Assembly (NCBI GenBank): GCA_947500035.1
Contig: CANMQP010000005.1
Coordinates: 682,001 to 746,000 of the forward strand
From: an uncultured Kiloniellaceae bacterium
Lineage (GTDB): Bacteria > Pseudomonadota > Alphaproteobacteria > Kiloniellales > Kiloniellaceae
Reading direction: 5' to 3'
DNA length: 64,000 nucleotides
Shown here one piece after another: positions 53,389 through 61,800 of the stretch. Positions within the stretch are counted from its first letter, which is position 1, and every line of letters starts with the position of its first letter. The notes under the pieces are model-generated. The model was not told the DNA's origin and searched no databases. It saw only the letters and a list, made by a program, of their open reading frames with translations. The position numbers and the translations under genes were made by a program.

Positions 53389-54039
53389 TTACGGCTTTCG
53401 ACGGGCCGTCTGCAGGAAATCACGAGCAAGCCCATAGAACGTCACTGGACCTACATGAAATCCACCGCCATATCCTCCATAAATTCGGTCATGAATAATG
53501 TTCTCGGCCTTGGAATAGTCCGCGACCAGTATTGCGGTTAAGAGACGCTCCAGCCAAATATCTTTGTGGGAACCTGGATACGTCTCAAGGTGTTTTGAAT
53601 AGAGCTTCTCGATAAGCTCGAGACTGTCGTCGAGAGATCGGATCTCATTGTCTAGCTTTGCTGATTCGTGCTCGGCTTCGGCAATAATCTTATCTACACT
53701 CGCTCGAAGCTGCTCCTCATCCCATTCTTCGAAATAGATGTCGCCTTCATAAGCTCTGTTCATCGGAGCAGTCCAAGCTCCGCACGCTCTGAAACTCAAT
53801 GGTTCCTTGCTGTTCTCTTCGAGGTTTACGATTTTCCAAAACAAGTCGTCAAAGGCGAGCGGCTTGAATTCTAAGTGATAGACGAGGCGCATTGTTTTCG
53901 CGACGCTAAGGATGCTGACTGAAAAAAACAAATCGTCAGTCGCCTTGAAAACGAAGCCTCTACTCTGCTTCCAGCCGTGTGTTTTCGCTGACTGCCGAAG
54001 AATGGCATTTAGCATTTTGTCCAGATCTGACTGTTTCAT
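53389..54039 (-). CDS. Hypothetical DUF-type protein in XRE-led operon
   Basis: 216 residues, soluble, not recognised; mixed alpha/beta with a glycine-rich IYGGYGGGFHVGPVTFYGL near the C-terminus. ATG 54039 overlaps the stop of a 35-residue ORF upstream (ATGA), so it is the last gene of an operon begun by the XRE regulator at 54385. Confidence 0.5.
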   Translation of the reverse strand: MKQSDLDKMLNAILRQSAKTHGWKQSRGFVFKATDDLFFSVSILSVAKTMRLVYHLEFKPLAFDDLFWKIVNLEENSKEPLSFRACGAWTAPMNRAYEGDIYFEEWDEEQLRASVDKIIAEAEHESAKLDNEIRSLDDSLELIEKLYSKHLETYPGSHKDIWLERLLTAILVADYSKAENIIHDRIYGGYGGGFHVGPVTFYGLARDFLQTARRKP

Positions 54040-54143
54040 ACTACCTTCGCTGCCTCTTCGACACCGAGACCGCACTGGCGGATACGGTCGAACTGCTGGA
54101 CATCGAGGGCGAAAAAGCCTCGGCTCTTAGCCTTGCGGGCCAT
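54036..54143 (-). pseudogene. N-terminal fragment of an RGFFALD-type phage/island protein
   Basis: 35 residues: MARKAKSRGFFALDVQQF then GLGVEEAA. The N-terminus of a common phage/island protein continues after this with an HTH domain; here it ends at a TGA overlapping the next ATG. Its ATG overlaps the XRE stop (TGATG). Too short to be on a gene list, but the fit of start and end with both neighbours indicates it is translated. Probably a deletion fused the ends. Confidence 0.4.
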
Positions 54144-54385
54144 CAGTCGCCAATCCTTTCCTTAAACCTCACCCCGGCACCTCCGCCGTTCTCCGAAATG
54201 AACTCGATTCCGGCAGCTTCTAGGGCGCGCTGAACGGCGTCAACGTTGGCAGCCGTACTAGAACCTGTGCCCCTGTTTTCCATTCGCTGGATCGTGGCCA
54301 GACCCAATCCAGCTTTCTCAGCCAGTTCTCTGCTCGACCATCCTGTCATTCCACGAGCACCACGGATCTGCTCAGAGGTTATCAT
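54143..54385 (-). CDS. XRE-family transcriptional regulator
   Basis: 80 residues, a single HTH_XRE domain: ITSEQIRGARGMTGWSSRELAEKAGLGLATIQRMENRG, recognition helix GLATIQRMEN. The C-terminal part is a short strand-rich tail. It is divergent from the small-gene operon at 54551, with matching repeats in the shared gap, so it probably autoregulates and controls that operon. Stop overlaps the next ATG by one codon. Confidence 0.82.
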   Translation of the reverse strand: MITSEQIRGARGMTGWSSRELAEKAGLGLATIQRMENRGTGSSTAANVDAVQRALEAAGIEFISENGGGAGVRFKERIGD

Positions 54386-54441
54386 GATTTAAAACGCCTC
54401 ACTTGTGATTTAATACGTTGCAATTAATCGCATGTGATGTA
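54385..54441. promoter_or_regulatory. Operator-like TGATTTAA repeats between XRE regulator and small-gene operon
   Basis: TGATTTAAAACG at 54385-54396 and TGATTTAATACG at 54406-54417 are direct repeats 21 bases apart, and TTAAATCA at 54434-54441 is the inverted form. Spacing of two helical turns, with a position over the regulator's own start, suits an autorepressor. Confidence 0.5.
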
Positions 54442-54550
54442 TATTAAATCATAGTAGATCAAATTTACAACACATACGCATCAATTACGTGAAGTTGCAT
54501 GAAGCAACTTCTTCGCTTAGCAGGTAGCTTTTTCAACTTAGGAGGAGCAT

Positions 54551-54781
54551 ATGCGCCCTGAAGACACCCCCGCCGGAAAGGCGGCGTTCGAGACCGTAGA
54601 CCAATGCATGGCCCTGGCCCGCACTTTGGCCAAGGCGATGGAGGGTGAGGCCGAAGCCCGCAGTGAGGACTGGAACGAATTTCACAGTTATCAGCTTGTT
54701 GCAGAGAAGATCGCTGCGCTCTTGGAGACCGCGCACGAGCACGTCGTCAGCGCAGCGGCCAATAGCGAGGTGGCGTCATGA
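54551..54781 (+). CDS. Small protein, first of five-gene operon
   Basis: 76 residues, helical, no known domain (FETVDQCMALARTLAKAMEGE). Very strong AGGAGG site. Overlaps the next gene by 4 bases (ATGA). It starts a unit divergent from the XRE regulator. Confidence 0.6.
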   Translation: MRPEDTPAGKAAFETVDQCMALARTLAKAMEGEAEARSEDWNEFHSYQLVAEKIAALLETAHEHVVSAAANSEVAS

Positions 54782-55182
54782 GGGACTTCGATCCAGGACA
54801 GGCCATGAAGCGCCTGGAAGGCCGTCTTGCACTGATCTGCATTGCCGCCGAAATCATCACCAACGAGCAATGCCAGCAAGGTTTTGACCTCAGTGCTGCA
54901 ATCGCAGATCTGGCTCGCGACACAGCCGCCGACTGCTATGACCTGTCTGACACCTACATCGAATACGAGCACCGGGAGAGGCAGGAGCGCCTGGAGGCCG
55001 ATACCAAGCTGAAAGAGGCCGTCGAGGCCGCGCGGAAGGAAGCTGTGAGCGAAGTGGAGCCACGGATTGCTGCACTGGAAGCGATGACCGCAGAGGCCAT
55101 CAAAGCTGAAGCCGCGAAGCTGAACCGTAAGCGTAAGTCCGCAGTGAAGCCGAAACGGAAGGCCTCTACAAAAGCGGGCTGA
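54778..55182 (+). CDS. Small coiled-coil protein, second of five-gene operon
   Basis: 134 residues. N-terminal helical pair (GRLALICIAAEIITNEQ) then a long coiled coil (EAARKEAVSEVEPRIAALEA) ending in a Lys/Arg-rich tail (KRKSAVKPKRKASTKAG) that could bind nucleic acid. Coupled to the previous gene; 56 bases to the next. Confidence 0.6.
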   Translation: MRDFDPGQAMKRLEGRLALICIAAEIITNEQCQQGFDLSAAIADLARDTAADCYDLSDTYIEYEHRERQERLEADTKLKEAVEAARKEAVSEVEPRIAALEAMTAEAIKAEAAKLNRKRKSAVKPKRKASTKAG

Positions 55183-55238
55183 CCGGCGTTGCACCGCCAA
55201 GCCAGCCCTATCTCAGACACAATTTCTCGGAGCGAGAT

Positions 55239-55538
55239 ATGTCACAAGATAACCCGAAGAATACCAAAACCACGAGCGACGAAAAGCCCAGCGATGAATC
55301 GTCGATAGAGATGCCTTCGCGGGATATTGCCTTTCATGGCGTAGATTTTCAGCTTGAGCTCTGTGCAGGCATGGCCTGTGTCATTGCCATGACGGCTGTG
55401 GCTCTCAACCAAGATTACGAAAACTCGACTTTTCGATCTGTACAGCGCGTCGCCGAGGAACTGCAGGACCGTATCCTGGAAATCAACCAGTTCCTCGACA
55501 CCTGCCGGATTATCGAGCCGAAAGGGGATGCATCATGA
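55239..55538 (+). CDS. Small protein, third of five-gene operon
   Basis: 99 residues. A disordered Lys/Ser start (KNTKTTSDEKPSDESS), then a helical FQLELCAGMACVIAMTAVAL and ending SVQRVAEELQDRILEI. May be a membrane-touching helix or a regulator domain; not recognised. Overlaps the next start by 4 bases. Confidence 0.6.
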   Translation: MSQDNPKNTKTTSDEKPSDESSIEMPSRDIAFHGVDFQLELCAGMACVIAMTAVALNQDYENSTFRSVQRVAEELQDRILEINQFLDTCRIIEPKGDAS

Positions 55539-56056
55539 CCATTGCAAAGACCATCACAGAAATCGAAGAAGAGCTCTATCTCTGCGAAAAGCTTGCCATG
55601 GTCGTCTCTGAAACTGGCGTGTCAAACGAGCAGATTGACGACGAGAACGTTGCCAAGCACTTCCGGGCGATTGGCGAAGTCAGTCTTCACCTCTCCCGCA
55701 AGCTGGAAAGCGCCCGATGCCGCCTGGAGGATGTAGAGCGAATGACCCGCCCTGACACCGTAAAATCGAGCCGGGCCACGGCTGACCAGGATGCTCGCAA
55801 ACGTGCCTTCTCGGCTGTGCAGGACATCGAGCCTGCAGTTGCCACGCTTGAGGCACAGATGATCCTCCTCGATATGGCCATTGAAACCATGATGGGCAGC
55901 AGAAGCACCGAAACCGCAGGTGCCGGACTGTCGAACCTGCAAGGCTCGATGAATGCCAGCATTGCCGAGATCAACCGCACCTGGAAAGAAGCGCACGAGG
56001 CAACTCAGGCCCTGTCCGAAGGTGTGCAGGCCGAGAAGGGAGAAGACCATGACTGA
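55535..56056 (+). CDS. Small protein, fourth of five-gene operon
   Basis: 173 residues, all-helical by appearance (TITEIEEELYLCEKLAMVVSE, LEAQMILLDMAIETMMGS). No domain known. Overlaps the previous and next genes (4 and 8 bases), so strongly coupled. Confidence 0.6.
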   Translation: MTIAKTITEIEEELYLCEKLAMVVSETGVSNEQIDDENVAKHFRAIGEVSLHLSRKLESARCRLEDVERMTRPDTVKSSRATADQDARKRAFSAVQDIEPAVATLEAQMILLDMAIETMMGSRSTETAGAGLSNLQGSMNASIAEINRTWKEAHEATQALSEGVQAEKGEDHD

Positions 56057-56390
56057 TACAACACCACTCACAACGGCTGAAGCCTTGGCCGAAATCCAGA
56101 GGCATCTCGCCGCCCTCAAAAGAGAGATTGAACAGCGGCGCTTTGCTGAGGCGGCTGTTATCTCGATTGCGAACAGCAACGATCTGGTTGGATGCACGAC
56201 GTCAAAGCCCACCGTCGCGAATGCCGCAATGGGTTTGCTCTACGGCGCGTCGGACACCTTCGAGAAAATTCACGACGATTGGGATGATTTGCTGTCAAAT
56301 CTCACGAGTGCCGCTGAGGCCTTGGCGCAGTCCGTATCAGTGCAAGAAAGAGAGGTGTCAGAGCCTGCGGAGTCTTCCCGCATCTCGTAA
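56049..56390 (+). CDS. Small protein, fifth of five-gene operon
   Basis: 113 residues, helical (LAEIQRHLAALKREIEQRR). ATG 56049 is inside the end of the previous gene. No recognised family. The five genes have no obvious paralogy at residue level but share size, helicity and coupling. Confidence 0.58.
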   Translation: MTDTTPLTTAEALAEIQRHLAALKREIEQRRFAEAAVISIANSNDLVGCTTSKPTVANAAMGLLYGASDTFEKIHDDWDDLLSNLTSAAEALAQSVSVQEREVSEPAESSRIS

Positions 56391-56409
56391 TCACAATCCT
56401 ATCGGCATG

Positions 56410-56437
56410 CTTGAGGTGGGAGTCACCCCACCTTAAG
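56410..56437 (+). terminator. Hairpin after five-gene operon
   Basis: An 11-bp stem with one G-T pair (56410-56420 with 56427-56437, 6-base loop), 20 bases after the last stop. No clear T-run, so it may be a weak terminator or RNA-stabilising hairpin. Confidence 0.45.
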
Positions 56438-56495
56438 TATCCTGGTTGGCGAAGCAGCAGAAGGAAGCAAAAAGAGGCGAAGCCTCGCAAACCTA

Positions 56496-56762
56496 TCAAT
56501 CGTCGTATTTCATCGACGGAAACGGCGATTCGAGCCCAAGCCGTCGCTCCATCCGGCCCACAGTACTCGGTACGAGCCGATCATTGTCTAGCAACCCTAC
56601 CTCAAGGGTGTATTTCCCTGAAGGCGCCGTAATCCTGAGTACGCTGTCGCTCTTACCAGCCTCGATGACTGTCCACCCCTGATTGACCGTGCAACCTTGT
56701 TCTCGTGCCCAGGTTATAAACTCCAGCAGAGTTGGTGCTTGTCCAAATGGCGCCGAAGGCAT
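56496..56762 (-). CDS. Small partner of HicB-like protein (candidate toxin)
   Basis: 88 residues. PTLLEFITWAREQGC, then VLRITAPSGKYTLEVGLLDNDRLVPSTV and RRLGLESPF. I recall the same pattern next to HicB-like genes in other Alphaproteobacteria. The HicA catalytic His is not evident, so a toxin role is a guess. Gap of 6 bases after the upstream gene. Confidence 0.5.
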   Translation of the reverse strand: MPSAPFGQAPTLLEFITWAREQGCTVNQGWTVIEAGKSDSVLRITAPSGKYTLEVGLLDNDRLVPSTVGRMERRLGLESPFPSMKYDD

Positions 56763-56768
56763 TCGGAC

Positions 56769-57080
56769 TCACGCACACAAAGCAAAGTCGATACCGATCT
56801 TCTCTCCACCTTCGCGAGCGATCTCTTTTGACTCAGCGGCGGCGGCGCAGTCTTCCCAAATCTGCGCGAATTTGCGGGGTGCTTCGGGGACGCCATCAAA
56901 AAGCTTACCAGTAAGCCCCAGGCTCGTTTCAGCTTCTAAACCTATAACTGCCGCCATGCGCTGAACCAGCGTTTCCCGATCGGGTGCTTGTGCTCCAATG
57001 TCATATTCAACACATTGAGCCACCCAAGCGTCCGCCTCTTCAAACATGACGACCCTCAAGCAATTCGGTGTTGATGCCAT
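56769..57080 (-). CDS. HicB-like protein (candidate antitoxin)
   Basis: 103 residues. LRVVMFEEADAWVAQCVEYDIGAQAPDRETLVQRM resembles the HicB partial RNase H fold (beta-beta-alpha). The C-terminus has no HTH or ribbon-helix DNA-binding tail, yet two perfect dyads lie upstream. First gene of the two-gene unit, consistent with HicB-first systems. Confidence 0.6.
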   Translation of the reverse strand: MASTPNCLRVVMFEEADAWVAQCVEYDIGAQAPDRETLVQRMAAVIGLEAETSLGLTGKLFDGVPEAPRKFAQIWEDCAAAAESKEIAREGGEKIGIDFALCA

Positions 57081-57126
57081 ATCTTTGGTTCTCCCGTTGC
57101 CACCACTTACGGTGGTCTTGGCAATT

Positions 57127-57180
57127 CGTTAACACTTTGTTAACGAGAATAAAATGGGCACTGAGTGCCTAATTTGTCAA
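57127..57180 (-). promoter_or_regulatory. Promoter/operator of HicB-like module
   Basis: Two perfect inverted repeats: CGTTAACA-ctt-TGTTAACG (57127-57145) and GGCACT-g-AGTGCC (57157-57169). TTGACA on the minus strand is at 57175-57180. Position 47-100 bases before the start suits autorepression. Confidence 0.5.
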
Positions 57181-57395
57181 CTTCAATCAGAAATTCCCAA
57201 TTTATCAATCGTTTAAAAACGGAAAGATTTCGTTAACGGTCTAGGCCCAATTGAGAGTCCTTTTTCATTTCCGATAACAGACTATCGCACACTCTACGGG
57301 CGAAATTGTCCCTTGGGGGACAGGTTGGCTTTCTTGGGGATCGTATCGACACCAATTTTGCTTGCTCTCAACAAAAGGTGCGGAAATCATGGGCG

Positions 57396-57599
57396 ATGAT
57401 CGACGACCGCGAAATCTGGACCTGCGCCAACATCCTGATAAAGCGATACGGCGAAGACGCTCCCGATCAGGCCAAGCGCAGGGCCGCAGATCTATTGGCC
57501 GAAGGCGACGAGGTCGGGCATGCGGTATGGAGGCGGATCGAGGGAACAGTTCTGGAACTGCTGCGAGATGCGCCCAGCACATCTGACCACCTTCATTGA
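57396..57599 (+). CDS. Small DUF6961-like protein
   Basis: 67 residues. DDREIWTCANILIKRYGEDA, then DLLAEGDEVGHAVWRRIEG: a pattern I associate with a family of small orphans in Alphaproteobacteria. The longer start at 57306 is rejected; ATG 57396 begins the conserved part. Function unknown. The 57081-57395 gap before it holds the HicB-module promoter. Confidence 0.55.
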   Translation: MIDDREIWTCANILIKRYGEDAPDQAKRRAADLLAEGDEVGHAVWRRIEGTVLELLRDAPSTSDHLH

Positions 57600-57658
57600 A
57601 TTGGAGGGCAAAGGATTGTTGAGAAGCCAAGGAATCGAGTATCGTGATTCAAATGCAG

Positions 57659-58120
57659 CTACTTAGGAATCTCTCCAAGATAGGACTCGTAAAGAGTAAT
57701 TAGTGGCTCAATCAATACTTCCACAGGCCGATTATCAATATAGTGGGCTGTGGGCGGCCCGTCATCCACGCTCTGAACGGAGTCAAAATCCGGCCAGTCA
57801 TCTATATTCGCGCCATAGTCAACAGATGTACCCACCTTTCCAGTAAAGTGCTTTGAAGCGTTACACACCGCTCTTATTGCCTGATGCTCACGTGACTGAA
57901 ACACTTTCTCAGAGAAAAACTCCTCAGCCGAGTTCGGTGTTGATCGGCCTCCTTTGAAACCAGGAGCAATCCACTCACGTAAGTGATTGAGCCCCATAAC
58001 GATGTAGAGTAAATCCCGTGTCGGCTTGACCTTGGATATTTTGTACTTTCGATACGAAACTACTAAATCGGTCAAAAAGCCCTCGGGGCTAACTATGTCA
58101 AACGCATTGCTGTTAGGCAC
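57659..58120 (-). CDS. Hypothetical protein, third gene of LexA-box operon
   Basis: 153 residues from a GTG with AGAGGA at 8 bases. Helical, no recognised domain (LLYIVMGLNHLREWIAPGF; RAVCNASKHFTGKVG). 24 bases after the second gene, so probably in the same LexA-box operon. Confidence 0.55.
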   Translation of the reverse strand: MPNSNAFDIVSPEGFLTDLVVSYRKYKISKVKPTRDLLYIVMGLNHLREWIAPGFKGGRSTPNSAEEFFSEKVFQSREHQAIRAVCNASKHFTGKVGTSVDYGANIDDWPDFDSVQSVDDGPPTAHYIDNRPVEVLIEPLITLYESYLGEIPK

Positions 58121-58144
58121 CGCACAATCCTCTGGCTTGTGGTT

Positions 58145-58357
58145 TTAGTTTTGTTCGTGGCTCGTAAGGGTCCGCTCTATCTCATCCAAATCAAGCTCCG
58201 GCTGCGCACCGTCGATCCTATCGATTATTGCCAGCGCCTTGGCGAGACTGGGTACGTTACCTGGTTCGGCGCCACGGTCCTCCAATGCCCACTCAGCCAG
58301 ATCTCTGAGAGCCTGAAGCATCTCCTTGTCCACGCGCTGTGCTGTCAGATCGTCCAT
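58145..58357 (-). CDS. Small protein, second gene of LexA-box operon
   Basis: 70 residues, acidic and helical (KEMLQALRDLAEWALEDRG, ELDLDEIERTL). ATG overlaps the stop of the first gene (TGATG). No recognised domain. Confidence 0.6.
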   Translation of the reverse strand: MDDLTAQRVDKEMLQALRDLAEWALEDRGAEPGNVPSLAKALAIIDRIDGAQPELDLDEIERTLTSHEQN

Positions 58358-58536
58358 CAGTCCATCTCCGGCGTCTTGTGCCCGTTCGCCTCCGGCCGGC
58401 GCTCAAAGTGGTAGTGGCGAAGCATTTCATCAGTGACGCATTGCGCCGCGGCCTTCTGACTTTTGGCTGAGCGATCGATTAGGATCTTGGAACGCTTTAG
58501 CCCGAGTTCCACACGGCGAGTGATGTCAGCTTCCAT
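58357..58536 (-). CDS. 59-residue protein, first gene of LexA-box operon
   Basis: MEADITRRVELGLKRSKILI... to HFERRPEANGH: basic, helical, 59 residues, too short for the usual ORF cut-off. It begins 18 bases after a perfect LexA box and overlaps the next gene by TGATG. Not recognised. Confidence 0.6.
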   Translation of the reverse strand: MEADITRRVELGLKRSKILIDRSAKSQKAAAQCVTDEMLRHYHFERRPEANGHKTPEMD

Positions 58537-58554
58537 CAGCTGACGTTAGTACAG

Positions 58555-58569
58555 GAACAATATGAGAAC
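58555..58569 (-). promoter_or_regulatory. LexA (SOS) box
   Basis: GTTC-N7-GTTC on the minus strand (GTTCTCATATTGTTC), exact match to the alphaproteobacterial LexA consensus, 18 bases before the start at 58536. It predicts DNA-damage control of the three-gene operon. Confidence 0.7.
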
Positions 58570-58704
58570 AACAGGCAGTTATTCCCACGGTGCCCTAACC
58601 CTCCGGCCTGCGTAGTAGCAAGGGAAAAAAATGCTGCTGGCAGGTCAAATCTATCCGGTTTTGCAGTTTTGTGAAAAATCAGACTGATGAGTGAATTTTC
58701 TATT

Positions 58705-58723
58705 GCGAATGACTCTTATTCGT
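58705..58723 (+). promoter_or_regulatory. Fur-box-like dyad upstream of the RHS gene
   Basis: GCGAATGAC-T-CTTATTCGT, a 9-1-9 arrangement as in Fur boxes (6 of 9 arm positions symmetric), 126 bases before ATG 58849. The 58537-58848 gap also holds the LexA box; otherwise nothing is seen in it. Confidence 0.3.
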
Positions 58724-58848
58724 AGCTATTCTCTACCAGTCATACATCTTTGGCGTCGTTTTTTCTCTCTTTAGCTTTATCCCTCGAACCAATGATTCAG
58801 GTGGTTCGAGAACCCTTTTCGGCGAACTTTTTCTGGGGGCATTTCTTC

Positions 58849-61800
58849 ATGCTGTCTTCTTTTTCTGTGCCGTCTCAGGCTAAATCTGTCTCTAAATATG
58901 CGAGCAAGATCATAGCAGCTCTGCTGCTTCTCAGCACCTTTGCCGGGGAGGCTCAAGCGCAAACGACGGTCGCGGGTGTAACGTCGGGAGAACTCTCGGT
59001 CAATCGAAACGGCGCGGCACAGTATAGACTGCCTCTGTCGGTTCCGCCCGGGGTATCGGGCATGAGCCCGGAGTTGACTTTGCTTTACAACAGTCAGAGC
59101 GACAACGGCCCTCTGGGTGTTGGCTGGTCGCTTGGTGGCTTGTCTGTTGTGCACCGCTGCACGCGGACAGTTGCGCAAGACGGCGCGCCTGGTGGTGTGG
59201 ACTACGGCGCCGCCGACCGTTTTTGCATGGACGGCCAACGCTTGGTGGCAATCAATGGTGTCTATGGGGCAGATGGGACCGAATATCGCACGGAGATCGA
59301 GACCTTTACGAGAGTAGTGTCCTTGGGTTCAGCGGGTGCCGGACCGGCTAGTTTCAAGGTTTGGACCCGGGACGGCCGGATCATGAGCTACGGTACCAGC
59401 GCCGATTCTGCTGTTGAGGTCCCCGGCCAGGACAACGTTCAGTTCTGGGCGCTGAACAAAATTGAAGACCGCCTTGGTAACGAGATTCTCTTTTCCTACG
59501 CTGAAAAAACCGGCACCGACAACACGATTGAAAACAGCCACAAGCTTCTGAGGATCGACTATGGCGGCAATCCACTCGCGGGCACATCACCACTGGCTTC
59601 GGTGCGCTTCAATTACCAAGCTCGGAATGATAAGCGCACTCACTACGCAGCAGGTGCAAAGACCCAGTGGTTGGAGCGCTTGAGTGGGATCGAAACCTAC
59701 AGCGGCACCAATCTAGTCAAGCACTACAAGCTCGCTTACGACTATGGCCTGGCCACCAAGCGTTCGCGCCTCACATCAGTGACCGAGTGCGACAACAGCG
59801 ACAACTGTATTGCTCCAGTTAGTTTTTCTTACAGCGATCCTTCTCAGGGAAGTCTGTGGTTACAGAACGACAATCACAAGCTGCCCGACGTAATAGAAAA
59901 CTATTCGCTATATCCCCTTTTCCCCAGTAACCCTCCTGGACTTCCCCACGGTTCCTTCGCAGATCTAAACGGCGATGGTTTAGCGGATTGGGTTCGTGGG
60001 TTTCATTACAATGCGTTCAAGAATCATAGACAAGTACCAACAACGAAAAAACAGACTTGGCTCAAAATAGCTGATGGCTGGGAAACCGATGTCAATTTCG
60101 TCCTGCCAGACGTCATCTATGATGGCATCTACAGGCAACCGCGGGGTGTATTCGCGGACCTTAACGGGGACGGCCTAGTCGATTGGATCACTGCGCACCG
60201 GCACTTTGGAAGCGCTCCTGTTGGCGGCCCCCCACAGACTTACCGGAAAGCCTGGCTGAATACAGGGACCGGTTGGGCTGTCGATACCGCCTACACGCCA
60301 CCTGACGTAATTGACGACCGGAAAGATGACGTCACTCGTAGTCAGGTGGTTGATGTTAACGGCGACGGCTTGCCAGACTTTGTAACAGCGTATCGGCTGG
60401 CCAATAGTACCGTCAAGAAAGCGACCTGGCTCAACACGGGATCGGGCTGGGCCTATGCAGCTAACTATAATCTGCCGGATGTGATCGATGACCGCGGACT
60501 TAACCTCAAACGTGGCCAATTTCAGGATGTCAACGGCGATGGCCTTATTGACTGGGTGAGAGCCTATCGAAAGGCCAACGGCAACAGCTCCCAGGCTACG
60601 TGGTTGAACACCGGATCCGGTTGGCAATATGACGCTGCCTACAACCTGCCAGATGTCATCGAGGATAAGCGTGAAAATCTTGTTCGCGGCCAGTTCCAAG
60701 ACGTCAACGGCGATGGCTTGGTGGACTGGGTAAGGGCGTACCGGAAGGACAATGGCACGAGCTTGAAGTTCACCCTGTTGAACACTGGGACCGGTTGGGC
60801 GCATCACCCTGAGTATGATTTGCCAGATGTCATCGAGGATAAGCGTGAAAATCTTGTTCGCGGACAATTCCAAGATGTCAACGGTGACGGCCTAGTTGAT
60901 TGGATCCGGTCGTACCGGAAGGACAATGGCACGAGTTCAAAATTTACATTGTTGAACACCGGAAGCGGGTGGCTCCACAACCCGGATTACGATTTGCCTG
61001 ATATAATTAGTGACAAGAAACTGGATTTGACACGTGGGCGCTTTGCGGATGTCAACGGTGACGGTTTGCCCGACTGGGTGCGAGCCTACAAAACCTCGAG
61101 CGGTAGCTCCAGTCAGATAACATGGACGAATCGCTCAGGCATTCCCGACCTGCTAATCGCTGTTTCTGATAGTCTCAAGACTCAGTCAGAAATTCTTTAC
61201 GCACCGCTGACAGACAAGACTATCTACAGCAAGAGCAACGGCGCTGTCTTCCCGAAGACAGAACTACAGAGCAACCTCCATGTGGTGACTGAACTGAGTC
61301 AGGACGACGGCGCGACATACAGCGCAGGTCAAAAGATCACCAGTTACAAGTACAGCGGCGCACGATTCAACGCCCAGGGTCGGGGTTTTCTGGGGTTCCG
61401 TGAGATTATGGAAACAGACCTGCAGACCGGAAACATCACGACAAAGCTTTACGAGCAAGACTATCGCTTCCGCGGATTGTTATCTGAGAACCGGATCGAA
61501 ACCTCGGACGGGGCTCTCAAGGAGAAGAGCAGCTTTACGTGGTCCGCAAGTGAGACAGAGGCAACCGACCAGCCGTCGATTATCTTGGCAACTCTGGCCT
61601 CTGCACGGGTGGAGGCCTTCGAGATCAACCATGGTGCGACCAACACCCCGGTTACCGTTACCGAGACACGCTATACCTATGACAGTCACGGTAACCCGGT
61701 TTTAATCACCTCTACAACACAAGGTGCCGGCGAGAGCTTTACCACAGTCACACGCAACAGCTACGGCGATGACCCAAGCCTGTGGTTGCTTGGCCTGCTA

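Noticed and set aside
42448-58848. CRISPR array or integrase in the accessory region
   Set aside because: I found no regularly spaced identical repeats and no tyrosine or serine recombinase motif; the few repeats seen are single dyads or degenerate motifs.
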